DNA from: a virus
Reading direction: 5' to 3' (one strand)
DNA length: 64,000 nucleotides
IMG/VR virus record: IMGVR_UViG_3300030101_002616
Coordinates: 16,484 to 80,483 of that record
A model generated the notes under the pieces. The model was not told the origin of the DNA. It was given only the letters and a program-made list of their open reading frames with translations, and made no database searches. A program made the translations under genes and the position numbers. Shown piece by piece: positions 34,901-46,300 of this stretch (positions within the stretch are counted from its first letter, which is position 1; each line of letters starts with the position of its first letter).

Positions 34901-37259
34901 AAACGCAATAGCTGAAAAAACTGATAAACTTGCTAAAACAGGTGTGCATGGTAAGAAAAATGATGCAACTCTTAGGTACGAAATATATAAACTTAGAAGA
35001 CTACAAGAGGCTTTATTAGAAAACAGAGACATAATAAGAACCTTGATGATTCAAGACGGCGCATCTAAAACAAAATTAAAAAACGATCGTGCTTTAAAAA
35101 GAATGTCTAAGAAGAATAGATCTTTAGCTAAACAAATCAGTGATAGAAAAAAAGTTCTTAGAGCTAGAGGGAAGTCAATTGGATTAAATCCTAATGAGTT
35201 TATAATGGTAGAGGGTCAAGCTATTGATGCTATTAAAGATACTGAGAAGTTAATACGAGATACTAAGAATGATATTACACGATTAGAGAAAGATGTAGAG
35301 CAACTAACTCAAGACAGAGAAAGATATATAGAGGGTAGGGATACAGAGTCTGCAGAGGCTGCAGCTAGAGATTTACAAGTAGCACAACAAGAGTTAGAAG
35401 ATAGAAAAAAAGATTTAGCTGAAGGTAAAGCTATCTTAGAACTAGAAAAAAATAATTTAAAAAGATTACAAAATGAAGAAGAAGGTAGGATTCCAAGAGA
35501 TGCAGAACAAGTTGCCGAAGGAAGTACAGGAGAAGCTAAAAGGAAAGTCGATGAAGGAGAAGATTCAAATAGGGCTGAAGCTGTTGAAGAAGAGGGGACT
35601 CCTGTAGAAGAAACTGCAGAGCCCAGAGATGTAGATGAGAAGGCTATAGAAAAATCATTGAATGATAAACAGTCTGTAGATAAAGCTAAAACACCTGCCA
35701 GTACTGCTGCGCCTGGTGTGCCTCTAAAAGATGATGAGGTAGTTGTAGATAGAGTACAGCTAATGCCTCCTGCAGAAGGACCAACACTTGGTGAAGCTTT
35801 ACAACAAGAAGCAAAGCCCCCCGTACAGGGTGACAACCTTCCAATGAAAAGTGCAATGGATGATCCTACTATTGGAAGAGGAGATACAAAAATACGTGTA
35901 AATGAAGAAGGTATACCCTTTGATAATACAGATGAGCTTGAACAAAGAATGGGTCTTAAAAGCTTACGTGTTGGGGATGAGGTAGAGTTTGTAATAATAG
36001 AAAACGACTTCTTTGTAGAAAACCATAAAGGTAAAGATACTGAGTTAGAATACTTACCAATATACTATCAAAAGAATGGTGTAATATTAGGTAAGCTACA
36101 GAGATCTACTAGTCAAGAAAAAGCTGAAATAGTAAGAAGACTTCGTGCGGGAGAGAGAGTAACAACTAGAGTATCCGAAGTATTTGCTCCTAACTACAAC
36201 AATGCAAGAATGTCTACACCAGACGGCACTGTAAAATACTTCTATGATCCTAGAGAAAGTTTAGGACAACAACCAATACTTGTATTCTCTGTTGTAGATG
36301 AAGATATACAGCAGCTAGTTGCACCACAAGATCCAGATGTAAACCTATCTTCAATAGATACTAGTAACATAGGAACAGGTCAAGTAGCATTTTTAATACC
36401 AAGTTCTGAGGTCCCCGGTGGACAAACAACTATATCTGTAGGTAGTACAGCTACACTTTCCTCAGCAGCGGTAGATACCACTATTGACCTTCTATCAAAA
36501 GGAGACTTAGAAGGAGCTGCAGAAATAGTTGCAACTAGTTCAGAAGTAGATAGAACATTATCATCAACAAAACGATCACATCTAGAGCTTTTAGAATTTA
36601 AGACAGAGGAGCAGGTAGTAGACAAAGTAGATTTAACTACTGGACAAAGTGTTGCATCTTCTGCCCCTGATAACAAAAGTATAGTATACTATAGTCCTAC
36701 TGCAAACAGACTAGTAAAAATTTCAAATAACAACTTTAAAAAAGCAATAGCAAATCAACCTTTTAAATTAAGTTTTGTTGAGGTTGTTGATGGTCAGTAT
36801 AAAACTAAAGGTGCTCCGGATGCAGAGTACAATAAAGTAAAAGATAATTTTCAAAAAGATTTTAGAGATCTTCTAAGTTCAAAAAAATATCAAGTTAGTA
36901 GAGATAGAATGCAAGCAGGTAACGCTCCATATACTAGCCGTGTAACTGGTAATAGATATGATAGTTATACTGACTATCTTTTTTCTCTTGAAGAAGGAGC
37001 AGTTAGAGAACAGGGAGCGCTAGGTCATAACTCTATACTTGCAACAGACTTAGTTAGAACAGCTGGTGGATTATTCCATAACCCTGTAGTATCATTTGCA
37101 AAAGAAGACATCTTTGGTAAGAGTACAGAACAAATTTCAGAAAATGTTACCTTTGCATCTTCACCTGAATCTACTGGTAAAACATTTAAAAATAAAATGG
37201 CGTCTCCATTTAGAGGTGATACAGCCAGAGAAGATTTTGATAACGACTGTAAACTATAA
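31911..37259 (+). CDS. Giant virion cargo protein next to the RNA polymerase
   Basis: A 1782-residue protein. The N-terminus has a duplicated EINPLTQLPYDG/EINPLTKQAYAP motif (about residues 4-36). Hydrophobic helices follow at about 99-128 and 180-205, with the ANFWADTFANGIGYSLGS pattern that is recurrent in crAss-like giant virion proteins. A long charged helical region with coiled coil (about 1000-1200) leads to an acidic linker and a beta-rich C-terminal part. It precedes the polymerase by only 3 bases. In crAss-like phages the proteins encoded around the polymerase are packaged in the capsid as cargo. Membrane-active delivery of the polymerase is a reasonable inference. Confidence 0.65.
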   Translation: MSEEINPLTQLPYDGDATIDATSGTAVEINPLTKQAYAPTTSYESKMNQRGLSTIYQDDRDIDRFRKYNVPRGQLLDWEEIRAMNQTTADKWGNGLAKMGVTALGAAAENTLGILFGLGEMAFGSGVYYDNTVGKAVDNTNAWMQENMPNYYTREEQNMSTFSKLGTANFWADTFANGIGYSLGSIASMYLTGGRGIIGLGAKGVQALSKAKQAKALYDSTKAVINGTKLSRQLSKGASALSKFKRHGQVLDAGLMMSLGEASVEARQNLNDTREALLAIHMEREGITDPADVSAEDRREIERIAIASGNTHFAAQLPVLMGTNLMMFGKQVSGFRAAQRASKDVSFIEATRKAVSKYANDGFWKGTARRLTPAAKNAAEEAFQEGFQFASGVFASNYHTAKYKNNGVGDMMAALNESLSETFGSQEGLESILVGALTGKVMGAGQSILSKEVSTRKANAQRLADFINAGLLDNVQNSIINSSAQSDAMKRMQAALERNDHKAFKDAQFDLISYNALYALETGGFELFKEKLEDSKNLSDEEFAKQFNITDKNGDPLDIVKATGKTKAKTIEDLQKKLDNFEKIYNNVSDRFALPDKTSGLPRALMSEEQRKAEDQTYENRARLRNQLILSGAALQDRNRRMESIQDNMSEIIANSLAGIGATGRDKLNIDKILNEFSIFQTEPGEADAKDYDPDARFQKLRENLLTAIAEVSRIDPIAAEALTEQAKDYVALAQETIEGLDTYNKLASDPYAQAEFQRRTEEQEKATQARERAKMLKEKTDKAETSDDMNEALKDATDDESRVHLKKKNELIAKENSLKKDFIAKAKGATRKEKIEDLEKKDKTKLTPIQKKALNLAIGELKRQDQAQQVDKVEVKPVDNSEDNLAQEDQGTQNVEEAFNPDNIGKIEAVSEDGRTFQIDGENFYNRFDNPLDAVKRDGATDEIYAVVLEDEDGNTHTIQGPESRVDALAYGIIMSELYKIEGQTTLDREAAEINENAIAEKTDKLAKTGVHGKKNDATLRYEIYKLRRLQEALLENRDIIRTLMIQDGASKTKLKNDRALKRMSKKNRSLAKQISDRKKVLRARGKSIGLNPNEFIMVEGQAIDAIKDTEKLIRDTKNDITRLEKDVEQLTQDRERYIEGRDTESAEAAARDLQVAQQELEDRKKDLAEGKAILELEKNNLKRLQNEEEGRIPRDAEQVAEGSTGEAKRKVDEGEDSNRAEAVEEEGTPVEETAEPRDVDEKAIEKSLNDKQSVDKAKTPASTAAPGVPLKDDEVVVDRVQLMPPAEGPTLGEALQQEAKPPVQGDNLPMKSAMDDPTIGRGDTKIRVNEEGIPFDNTDELEQRMGLKSLRVGDEVEFVIIENDFFVENHKGKDTELEYLPIYYQKNGVILGKLQRSTSQEKAEIVRRLRAGERVTTRVSEVFAPNYNNARMSTPDGTVKYFYDPRESLGQQPILVFSVVDEDIQQLVAPQDPDVNLSSIDTSNIGTGQVAFLIPSSEVPGGQTTISVGSTATLSSAAVDTTIDLLSKGDLEGAAEIVATSSEVDRTLSSTKRSHLELLEFKTEEQVVDKVDLTTGQSVASSAPDNKSIVYYSPTANRLVKISNNNFKKAIANQPFKLSFVEVVDGQYKTKGAPDAEYNKVKDNFQKDFRDLLSSKKYQVSRDRMQAGNAPYTSRVTGNRYDSYTDYLFSLEEGAVREQGALGHNSILATDLVRTAGGLFHNPVVSFAKEDIFGKSTEQISENVTFASSPESTGKTFKNKMASPFRGDTAREDFDNDCKL

Positions 37260-37262
37260 TAT

Positions 37263-40200
37263 ATGGCTTGTAGATATATAAGAAATAAAAACAATAACAT
37301 TACTAGTGCTATAGCTCCTAATGGACAAAGATCAAAGTTGTTTGATTCTTTAGCTACTGCTACAGGTAACATAGATTCTGCTAGAAGTGTATATGAAAAT
37401 CTTTATACAAAACGTGGTAAAGAATTATATGGTGCTGATTTTGAAAACTTTGAAAAGTCACAAGACTTTTTAACTACTGATGACAACGGTGAGCCTATAC
37501 TAGCAGCTGGTAATGGTTTTTACTATATATTAAAAAAGAATGGTAAAGATAGAATAGTATTAAATTTAAAAAGACCAGTTAGACAGGTATCAAGTAACCT
37601 AAGCTTTGAGGAAGAGCGTGAGATAATTGATACCGCTATTAGTTTTGTAAATGATTTACGTGCACAGAACCCAGAATACTTCAAAGATCCTAAAAAAGTT
37701 ACACAGTTTTTTAATGAAAGCAAAGGTAGCAAAGGTATACTAGCAGAGATAATAGCTACAGAAGCTTTTGATGGTATACCAAATACTAAAGAGGGTAGAG
37801 AGTTAGCTGTAAGTTTAGTAAAGATTGGAAAAGAGCGGGGAGAACAAGCAATGTTAGATGCGCTCCCTGAAGGAGTTACATTGATAACTAAAAACGATAG
37901 GGGATATGTAATGCTTAGTGTGTATGACAACTGGAGTGATGAAATTGCAGATGATGGTACAGGTAACTTATCTAAAAAAGGATGGCGTTCCACTATACAA
38001 GAAGGTCTAGAAGAGTATGGACTAGTTCTACGAGATGATATTGGACAACTATTTGACATAGATGATACCCCAATACGTATACATGATGTATCTAGACTAG
38101 AAGAAAATCCAAAAGATAAACTATCTACTACAGTAAAAGCAATTCTTACAGATATTAGAAAGACAGAACCAAACTCGTTAGGATACTTTACAGCAATACC
38201 CTTAGATGAAATTTATGCAGATATGGCTGAAGCTACTGTTAATCAGCCTGATTTTAATAAGCAACTTACAAGACTAGAGTTTATGTCTAAGTATAAACCT
38301 AATCTTGTTCCTGTGGTAGAAACACTAAAAAGATTGGATAGAGAAGGACAAGCTGCAGTCTTTGCAAACTTTGCTAATTCTTATAAAAACTTTATACAGT
38401 TTAAAACTAGAGTAGAAGTAAAAGAATCTGGAACACGAAGTATAATAGAAATGTTTCCTTCTAATCGATCTAACACAGCGCGTATAGCTGCGACAAGATG
38501 GAATAGACAAGCTGCAAAGGACAGAGCTCCTAATGATAGAGCTCTATATCAATTAGATGAGGATGGAAAGAGAAACGTAATAGATAGTAAAAAGTCTGCT
38601 GCAACTACAGCCTATGAAAAACTATCAAAGTATGAAAATGTAAGAAGTATTCCTAATAATGGGATACAGCTAAATCAAGATGGAAACCCTGTTTTAACTG
38701 AAGAACTTGATGCTATAGTAGAAAATCTAAATGATATGCTGTATAATATGAGCATACAATATGGGCCTACAAAAGAAGCATCTGCAGAAAATCTTAAGAA
38801 ATATTTTACAATAGGAGAACCTAGAAAAAATGGATTTGATTTATATAAAGATTTTGTTGCACCTCCTGGAGGAGCATTACAGCTGCAGAAGTTAATAAAA
38901 AGAATTAATAAGAATGAAGATATATTCACAAAAGATAGAGATATAATAAAACATCTAGCATCTATTACTCCATATTTTAAAACACAAGCAGCAGATTCTT
39001 TTCTAAGTGGTGCAGGTAAAACATATTATCCTATTAATCAGTTAACTACTTTGGATGAAATAGTTAATCATGTTAGGTCAGAAGAGTTTACTAAGACAGT
39101 AGAAGATTTTCAGAATACTAGACTTTTTAATCCTAGCAGTGTAGAAACTAACTATAGATCTCAGTTCTTGTTTGCATTAGCAACCAACGATACATTTAAA
39201 GCTAAGTTTATGTCTGAGGTTCTTGACTCTACAAAAACAGCTAATGATTTTGGTATAGGACAAGACTACGAAAGTCAAAACAATAGAACATCTCTTATAG
39301 CTAGACTAAATGCATTTGCTAACAATGAAGATAAAACAGCATTTAAACTAGCGGTATCTACACAGGCAGATAGAAAGCGTATGGATTTTGTTACTATGAT
39401 AAGAATAGACAAATTACCTATTAGTCAGAGAGAAGCTATTAAAGCATTAATAGTTCAAGACCTTGCGGTAATGGATAAAGCAAATCAAGATATTGCTGAG
39501 ATGCCTGCAAACGAATTAATAAAGGGATACCACTATCTTACAGAACCGCAAGCAGCAGACGGCCCTGTATTTACTATGCCTCAGATAGGATTTTTAAAAG
39601 GAGACTATACTTCTGAGTTACGAGACAACATGACTCCGTATCTAGATGGAACACTTGATGAAACAACTAAGGCTAGAATAGATCAAGAAATAGAGTCGCT
39701 AGTTGATAAAGTATATAAACAGTTAGATGTTTATTACGATGGCTTAGTATCTGAGATGAGACGTTTAGATATAGATAATAAAGAGCTAAGAAGCAGTATT
39801 AGAAATGAGGCAGATCTAAAAAATTTCATAATAAATGATTTCTATGGTAGAATAGAGTTTAATAAACTTTCCCGTGGCGGTATGTCATTTGCTCAAAAAG
39901 GACCTAAAGATTATTACAAACGTATGAAGGGTATTAATACTCCTGGTACAAAACTAGCAATAAAAGGAAGCTTGGATGCAGATCCTAACTATGGCATGAT
40001 GCCTACCTATAATGCTATTACTATAGCTAAATTAGATTTTCAGGACCGTGCAAAAGCATTAAAAATTGCAGATGACATAAATAATAATCTTCAGGATGCA
40101 GGTCTAACAGAGACAGAAGCAAATGAGATAGCTTTACAATATGGAAGTGTAGATAAAGGTGATGCGCAGAGTTTTATATCTCTGGATATGTACCGAGGTA

Positions 40201-43200
40201 TCATGGAAGGAATGGGAGAGTATGGTCCTAAAGATATAGAAGCATATAACAATCATGAAAGTACAGATCCAACCAACCCTAACGCAGGTAGGTATGTAGA
40301 TAATCAGGGCAATGCTAGACCATTACGCCCAGTAAAACCATACGCTGAAGAGTTAACAGTTAGAAATGGTATACCGGTTCTAACCATGGATAAAAACTCT
40401 TATGTAACTATAACTAAAGAACTAGCTGCAGAGTATCCACAACTAGAAAAGATGCGTTCTATTATGGCTAGTCAAGACATACAGGTGGTGCATGAAGAGA
40501 ATGCAACTAAAGGCGGACGTAAAGATGTAAGAGATTTGTATACTAATGACTTACAAAACTTAACACCTATGACAATGGATTCTAGTAAACTTAGATTACC
40601 ATCCATAGAAAGAGATAAGAAGACTGGAGAGATAACATTCTCTAGACAGATCCGTAAAAACGTAATAGCTAACTGGCAATTACCGTTAGATGAATTTGTA
40701 GAGTATCAATCCCTAGTATCAGAAAATATTCAAGAAGACACTAAAAAGTTAGAAGATGAGCTAGGCATAACCAAGTTAAGAAATGCTATAAAAAATAATA
40801 ATGTAGAAGCTATAGCTGATGCTAAACTAGCCTACTTACAAAAACTTAGAGACAAGTTAAGATCCGCTGTAAAAGAAAGAGGATTACCTGACTCTTACAT
40901 AGGCGCACTAAACATTGTACCAAACGGATCGTTTGACTACAGATTTGACATACCGCTAGCATTCCCTAACTACCAAGCTAAGTTTGAACAGATATTTTTT
41001 AGTCTGTTTAATAATGGTATATTCAAACAAAAACTAAAAGGTAAAGAACTAGTTCAGATAGCAGAAGCTGGTGGACATGCGGTTGACAGTGAACTAGAGA
41101 TGTACAATGGTACCAAGCCTGCACAAGTAATGATGCGTCGTAGTGATTTAGGTATCTCAGAAAATGAAAACATAGAAGAGCTTATAGCAAACAATGACCC
41201 AAGAATAAAAGTAATAGGATACCGTATACCTAACCAAGGTAAGAACTCTATGCTTCCAATGCAAGTAATACGCTTTTTACCTGAGTCACACGAGAAAGGA
41301 ATAATTGTGCCGGGCGGTGTAACAAGGCAAATGGGTAGTGACTTTGATGTAGATAAGATGATTACTATACAAAGAGAAGAAGGGACTACTCCTAGAAACG
41401 AGCGTGATAAAAGAATATTTGATATAATGTATAATTCAATCACAGCTAAAGAACATCTATCAGAAGTTCTAGATCCGCTAGATGGTGAACGTCTTAGAAA
41501 CAAAGCAGCTGAAGTTGGTAGAGGAGAAAATGTTATAGACTATAACAACCCTCTATCAGAGCTTGATATGGAGATGCGTAATAAAGCAGGTATTAGACTA
41601 AGAGGTTCTTGGGCTAACATGCTGGCAGGACACAATGTAGCACAAGCAGGTAACCTAAGAATAGATCCAGGCTATGCACCTATTATAGGAGGTACAACTT
41701 ATGATAAACTAGGACAGGTATTTGAATTTGGTACAAAAAAATATAATACTGCTGCAATATCTGCTTATCTATCAGCGGCTGTAGATGCTGCAAACGATCC
41801 AATACAAGTAGATATAAATGATAATGAGTTTACTGTGCCTGTAGCGGGTATGATGCTAAGCGCAGGAGTGCCGCTAGAAAACGTAATAGATTTCTTAACT
41901 CAACCTGCTATACTAGAAGTAATACAGCACGCAAGAGATAATAGTTACCACATGGGACAATTGTATAAATCTATGTCTGCAATTAGAAGACAAAGAAAGT
42001 TGCCAGCATCGGCTGAAACTTCCTACAATATTTCATTACAAGAACTATCTGACAAATCAGAAGATACTCAAGCTAAGATGTTAGATAACTTCGAGTTATT
42101 CTATAAAGCAGGAATGTCTACAGCAAGAGCCTTTAAAGTAATAACACCTGATAACTTAGATAATCTAAATGAAATATCTTCTTTACGAGCTTGGTTAGAT
42201 ATAGAACAACAGTTTACTACAAATCAAGATACTAATATTATTTATGGAGCTGAAGAGTTTGTAACTGAACTGCAGACAGGTAGAGAATCTGTATATCCAA
42301 TACAAGTAGCATACCGAGGAATATTTAATACAATGCTAGGTGCGGCTGAAGAAGCTGGATTCATTAACAATAGACCTGCATTCTTTAGATTTAAAAACAT
42401 ACTAAAAAATAGTTTATTACAAACTAGATTTAATTCTGAGCAACATAAGTTTATTGATAGAGCATTGTTTTTAAAGATAATGGGACACCCGGACAGTCCA
42501 CTAGCAGACTATATGTCTAAGGATCGCTTTGAAAAATTATATACTGATCCTAATAACAACATAGCTATAAGACTAGACAATCTACAGAAGAGTGATAAAC
42601 TATCAAACAATAGATTCTTTCAGTTATTAGAAGCTTCTGATACTAATAATGAAAAAGGTAATCCAGTGTTTACTATACAGTTAAACTCTAATTATGACAT
42701 GACATCTCTAGAAAAAAATACTTTGACAGTTGGATTCAAAGAGATGTTAGAAAGTAAAGACCCAGTTATAGCAGAGTTTGCAAAAGATTTAATAGCTAAT
42801 CAACTAATGTCTACCGGATTCCATCCTAGTAAAAACTCTTACATGGATCTAATACCACCGGAAGCATTTACAACTAGTATATTAAACTCAGCTATGGAAA
42901 GCCCTACCATGTTCTTTAATAAAATTCAAACTGAAACAATAGGACATGACTTCTATAATGACTTTGTTCACGATTTTATTCGTAACTTTGGAAGCGCAAC
43001 GCCTGGCGGTGCTCCACTGTTGCCCGTAGTTAGAAACAGAAATCTTAGTCCTAACAACGAAGGTTTAGTAAGAGTAGATAAAGTAAGAAACCCAAGTATA
43101 TTTAATAAAACAAATGGGTATGCAGCCTACTTTATTACATATCCAAAAGGTGCGGCACCTAAAGTATATGTAAGAGTAAATGGAAACATATATCAAGAAT

Positions 43201-43388
43201 TGCAAATGAAGGGAATAAAAGGAAAACTAAATGAAGTAGGTAGCACTGCAGAAAGAAGTTCTATAAATAAAACAGGCACAACAAGCATGCCAAACATGGA
43301 TACTTACATTGCTAATGCTGTACAAGCTCCTACCCCAACAGATGTAGAACAACCAGTAGAACTAACTAAAGTTTGTAGAATAGGATAA
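37263..43388 (+). CDS. Virion DNA-dependent RNA polymerase, crAss-like (phi14:2 gp66 type)
   Basis: A 2041-residue protein. The key motif MGSDFDVDKM (Asp1360, Asp1362, Asp1364) matches the metal-binding DxDxD loop of multisubunit-like RNA polymerases of the YonO/crAss type. It is preceded by YRIPNQGKNSMLPMQVIRFLP and GIIVPGGVTRQ (about 1320-1357), as in the beta-prime double-psi barrel. Upstream, residues about 1170-1270 have the ANWQLPLDEFVEYQ and LRDKLRSAVKERG region that is likely to form the second barrel. In phi14:2 the homologue is carried in the virion, enters the cell and transcribes early genes. Length is close to that protein. It overlaps the next gene by one base (TAATG). High confidence in class; subunit details inferred. 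Confidence 0.9.
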   Translation: MACRYIRNKNNNITSAIAPNGQRSKLFDSLATATGNIDSARSVYENLYTKRGKELYGADFENFEKSQDFLTTDDNGEPILAAGNGFYYILKKNGKDRIVLNLKRPVRQVSSNLSFEEEREIIDTAISFVNDLRAQNPEYFKDPKKVTQFFNESKGSKGILAEIIATEAFDGIPNTKEGRELAVSLVKIGKERGEQAMLDALPEGVTLITKNDRGYVMLSVYDNWSDEIADDGTGNLSKKGWRSTIQEGLEEYGLVLRDDIGQLFDIDDTPIRIHDVSRLEENPKDKLSTTVKAILTDIRKTEPNSLGYFTAIPLDEIYADMAEATVNQPDFNKQLTRLEFMSKYKPNLVPVVETLKRLDREGQAAVFANFANSYKNFIQFKTRVEVKESGTRSIIEMFPSNRSNTARIAATRWNRQAAKDRAPNDRALYQLDEDGKRNVIDSKKSAATTAYEKLSKYENVRSIPNNGIQLNQDGNPVLTEELDAIVENLNDMLYNMSIQYGPTKEASAENLKKYFTIGEPRKNGFDLYKDFVAPPGGALQLQKLIKRINKNEDIFTKDRDIIKHLASITPYFKTQAADSFLSGAGKTYYPINQLTTLDEIVNHVRSEEFTKTVEDFQNTRLFNPSSVETNYRSQFLFALATNDTFKAKFMSEVLDSTKTANDFGIGQDYESQNNRTSLIARLNAFANNEDKTAFKLAVSTQADRKRMDFVTMIRIDKLPISQREAIKALIVQDLAVMDKANQDIAEMPANELIKGYHYLTEPQAADGPVFTMPQIGFLKGDYTSELRDNMTPYLDGTLDETTKARIDQEIESLVDKVYKQLDVYYDGLVSEMRRLDIDNKELRSSIRNEADLKNFIINDFYGRIEFNKLSRGGMSFAQKGPKDYYKRMKGINTPGTKLAIKGSLDADPNYGMMPTYNAITIAKLDFQDRAKALKIADDINNNLQDAGLTETEANEIALQYGSVDKGDAQSFISLDMYRGIMEGMGEYGPKDIEAYNNHESTDPTNPNAGRYVDNQGNARPLRPVKPYAEELTVRNGIPVLTMDKNSYVTITKELAAEYPQLEKMRSIMASQDIQVVHEENATKGGRKDVRDLYTNDLQNLTPMTMDSSKLRLPSIERDKKTGEITFSRQIRKNVIANWQLPLDEFVEYQSLVSENIQEDTKKLEDELGITKLRNAIKNNNVEAIADAKLAYLQKLRDKLRSAVKERGLPDSYIGALNIVPNGSFDYRFDIPLAFPNYQAKFEQIFFSLFNNGIFKQKLKGKELVQIAEAGGHAVDSELEMYNGTKPAQVMMRRSDLGISENENIEELIANNDPRIKVIGYRIPNQGKNSMLPMQVIRFLPESHEKGIIVPGGVTRQMGSDFDVDKMITIQREEGTTPRNERDKRIFDIMYNSITAKEHLSEVLDPLDGERLRNKAAEVGRGENVIDYNNPLSELDMEMRNKAGIRLRGSWANMLAGHNVAQAGNLRIDPGYAPIIGGTTYDKLGQVFEFGTKKYNTAAISAYLSAAVDAANDPIQVDINDNEFTVPVAGMMLSAGVPLENVIDFLTQPAILEVIQHARDNSYHMGQLYKSMSAIRRQRKLPASAETSYNISLQELSDKSEDTQAKMLDNFELFYKAGMSTARAFKVITPDNLDNLNEISSLRAWLDIEQQFTTNQDTNIIYGAEEFVTELQTGRESVYPIQVAYRGIFNTMLGAAEEAGFINNRPAFFRFKNILKNSLLQTRFNSEQHKFIDRALFLKIMGHPDSPLADYMSKDRFEKLYTDPNNNIAIRLDNLQKSDKLSNNRFFQLLEASDTNNEKGNPVFTIQLNSNYDMTSLEKNTLTVGFKEMLESKDPVIAEFAKDLIANQLMSTGFHPSKNSYMDLIPPEAFTTSILNSAMESPTMFFNKIQTETIGHDFYNDFVHDFIRNFGSATPGGAPLLPVVRNRNLSPNNEGLVRVDKVRNPSIFNKTNGYAAYFITYPKGAAPKVYVRVNGNIYQELQMKGIKGKLNEVGSTAERSSINKTGTTSMPNMDTYIANAVQAPTPTDVEQPVELTKVCRIG

Positions 43389-46300
43389 TGGCAAAAAAAT
43401 GTAGCATACAAGTCAATGGACAAGAGCATATAATGCTAACACAGTTAGCTGATTATATAGATAACTCTGAACCAAACTCTAGAAGTATAGAAAAAGTAGT
43501 AGACATACTAAAAGAAGGTAAAGGTATAACTAGTGTTCAAGGCGTGCCTGGACTGTTTGTTACTGAAGATCAAAGAAAAGATATTAAGTTAATTAATAGT
43601 CAGGGCATGGTGCCAGGGTTAATTGATGTAAAGTACTTTGAATCAATTGCACAGGGACCAGATGGTAGTCCTACAAATATATATAAGATAGAAGTTAATG
43701 ATAATATTCTACAACAAAGACCTAAAGTAGGAGACTCAAACTCTAACTTTAACTATAATAATCAGTATGAGCTAGATCAGTTTAATAGACTAAGCGCTGA
43801 TAAAAAATCTACACAGACTACAGAAAAAGAAATACCAGATAAACCAGAATCTCCTAAAGTATACAGTACAAATGCGCAAGCACAAAACGAACTGCAACAG
43901 CTAGCACTAGATGCAAAAATTATTATTGAAGCACAGCTGCAAGAAGTAAAAGGCTTACCAGATGAAATGCGCGAGAAAAAAGAAATAAGACTTAAAAGAT
44001 TACAAGCAGCTGTAGATAAAATTAAAAGAGCTGATGATTTCTTCATGTTTGTGGTAGCTAATAGGGACAATATAAACAATGCTGTAGAGGAGTTTAATTC
44101 TATAATGGCATTACCTATAGAAGAAAGAGCTAAGCCTAAAAACATGAATCGAATGTATGAAATTAAAAATACACTTGATAGTGTGGATACGCTTGTAAAA
44201 CTTAAACAAGTTGTAATAGATCAAATAGGATTAGGTCAACAAGGAAGGCTGCAAGAAATATTAGATAATATAAAAAACACAATAGATAAAGCAGAAGAAT
44301 TAGATAATAGTTTTGAAAGAGAGATTATACCTATCATGGCAGAGGTATTAGTAGGGTACCATAACCAAGCCATAGATCCAAAGATTGATTCAATAATAAA
44401 AAACATAGAAAAGTTTGGGGACTGGAGAAGATTCAAATCAGAAGTTGATACAACTAATGAATACAAAGAGTTAGAGGAAAGATTAAAAGACGGAAAGATA
44501 ACAACGCAAGGATTTGAAGAAGCTGCAAAAAGAATGACCTTAGATAGTTTTAAAAACAGAAAGATCCTAGGCAGAGATAAGTTAATAAAAGAAATGACAG
44601 CGGCGCACAAAGATAAAAGTGCGTTTTCGTATTACTTTGATCCGTTAATATATTCATCTGAGGCTGCAATACAATTGTTTACTAAGTCTGTAAAAGAAGC
44701 AACGTTCAAGAAAAATGAAATGACTCTTGATTTTAAGTACATACTTAAAGAGGAGTATGATGCATTTACCGAGGGTATGAATGAAACGCAGATAGCTAAA
44801 CTAAATGATGATCTACTAGAAGTTGTCACATATTATAGAAGAGACGCAAATGGAGATATAAGTTCAACGGAGCTACTATCTTTAGTGCACCCGCTATTAA
44901 TAAATAAGTTCAACGAGGACAGAATAAAAATGCGAGAGCGTCTAAATAAAAAATACAATAGACCTCAAAGAGAAGATTATACAAGTAAAGCAGAATATGG
45001 TGAAGCAAATGCAGCTTGGGATAGATCTAAAAACAGAACTCTATATTACAAAGCAGAGCAGAAATGGATTCAAGAAAATACTGAACCAATTGAAGGATGG
45101 GAAAAAGAAATAGCCAAACTTAATAGAGAAATAGGAGAGGCAGAAAAAACATTACAGAAAGCAAAGGCCGCAGGACGTAGTGATGCAGAGTATAATGCTA
45201 TGCAACAAATAAAAGAAACAAGAAAAGCTATACGCTCTATGATAAATCCTGTAACAGGTAAACCCAAAGGGCCTTTAGTAAAACCAAAAACTTCTGTATA
45301 TACTAATCCAAAGTATACTGCCATACAGAACGATCCTAGAAAGAAAAGATATTATGACTTTACTTTAAAATCTCTCAGAGAAACTCAACAAATGATTGGT
45401 AAAAAGAGAATGAGAAGTCAAGTATACGATGAGTATTCATATCTAATGCCTTCAATACGTAAAAATGATTTTGATCGTGCTATGGAACAAGGTCTAGTAG
45501 CATCAGCAAAAGAATTATTATCAGATACATTTACAGTTCAAGAGACAGAAAAAGATGTATTTGGTAACTACAATGAGCAGACAGGAGAGCTACAACAAGC
45601 AGTTCCAGTATTCTATACCAACGAGGTAGATCATAAAGATATATCAAAAGATATAGCTAGTAGTCTATATCAATTTAGAGATATGGCAAACAACTATGTA
45701 ACTAAAAATGAAATAGTAGGACAAGTTATGTTGTTTAGAGATATACTAAAAAACAGAGATACTATGGAAGTGGATGCTGGAGGTGTTGCATATCTAAGTG
45801 GTATAGCAAACAAGTTAGGCGTAAAACTTCCTGCTAAAAAAGCTGGTGAGTCATATACGTTTAAGCACGTTGATGCTTTCATAGATACAATAATGTTTGG
45901 GCAAAGAGAGTTAAAAGAAAACTTTAAAATATTTGGAAAAGAAATATCTGCAAACAAATTTGCTAATGCATTGAATGCTTTTGTAGCAATGAATACGTTA
46001 TCATTTAACTTCTTGCAAGGTGCTAACCAAAGTATAATAGATAACATGGCTCTTATTAGTGAAGCAAACGCAGGTGAATTCTTTAGTCGTTCAGATCTAG
46101 CCTGGGCTAAGTCTCAGTATTGGTCTGAAGGTGCAGGATTATCTGACACTGGAAGATTCATACCTGACACAAAACTAGGTAAAGCATTAGAAATGTTCGA
46201 CGCCTTAACAGAGTTTACAGATCAAGAAGGTAGAAGATTAGTAGGGGGAAGATTACGTAAAGCGCTAGAAACAGGTAACTTATTAGTAGTACAGCAAGCA

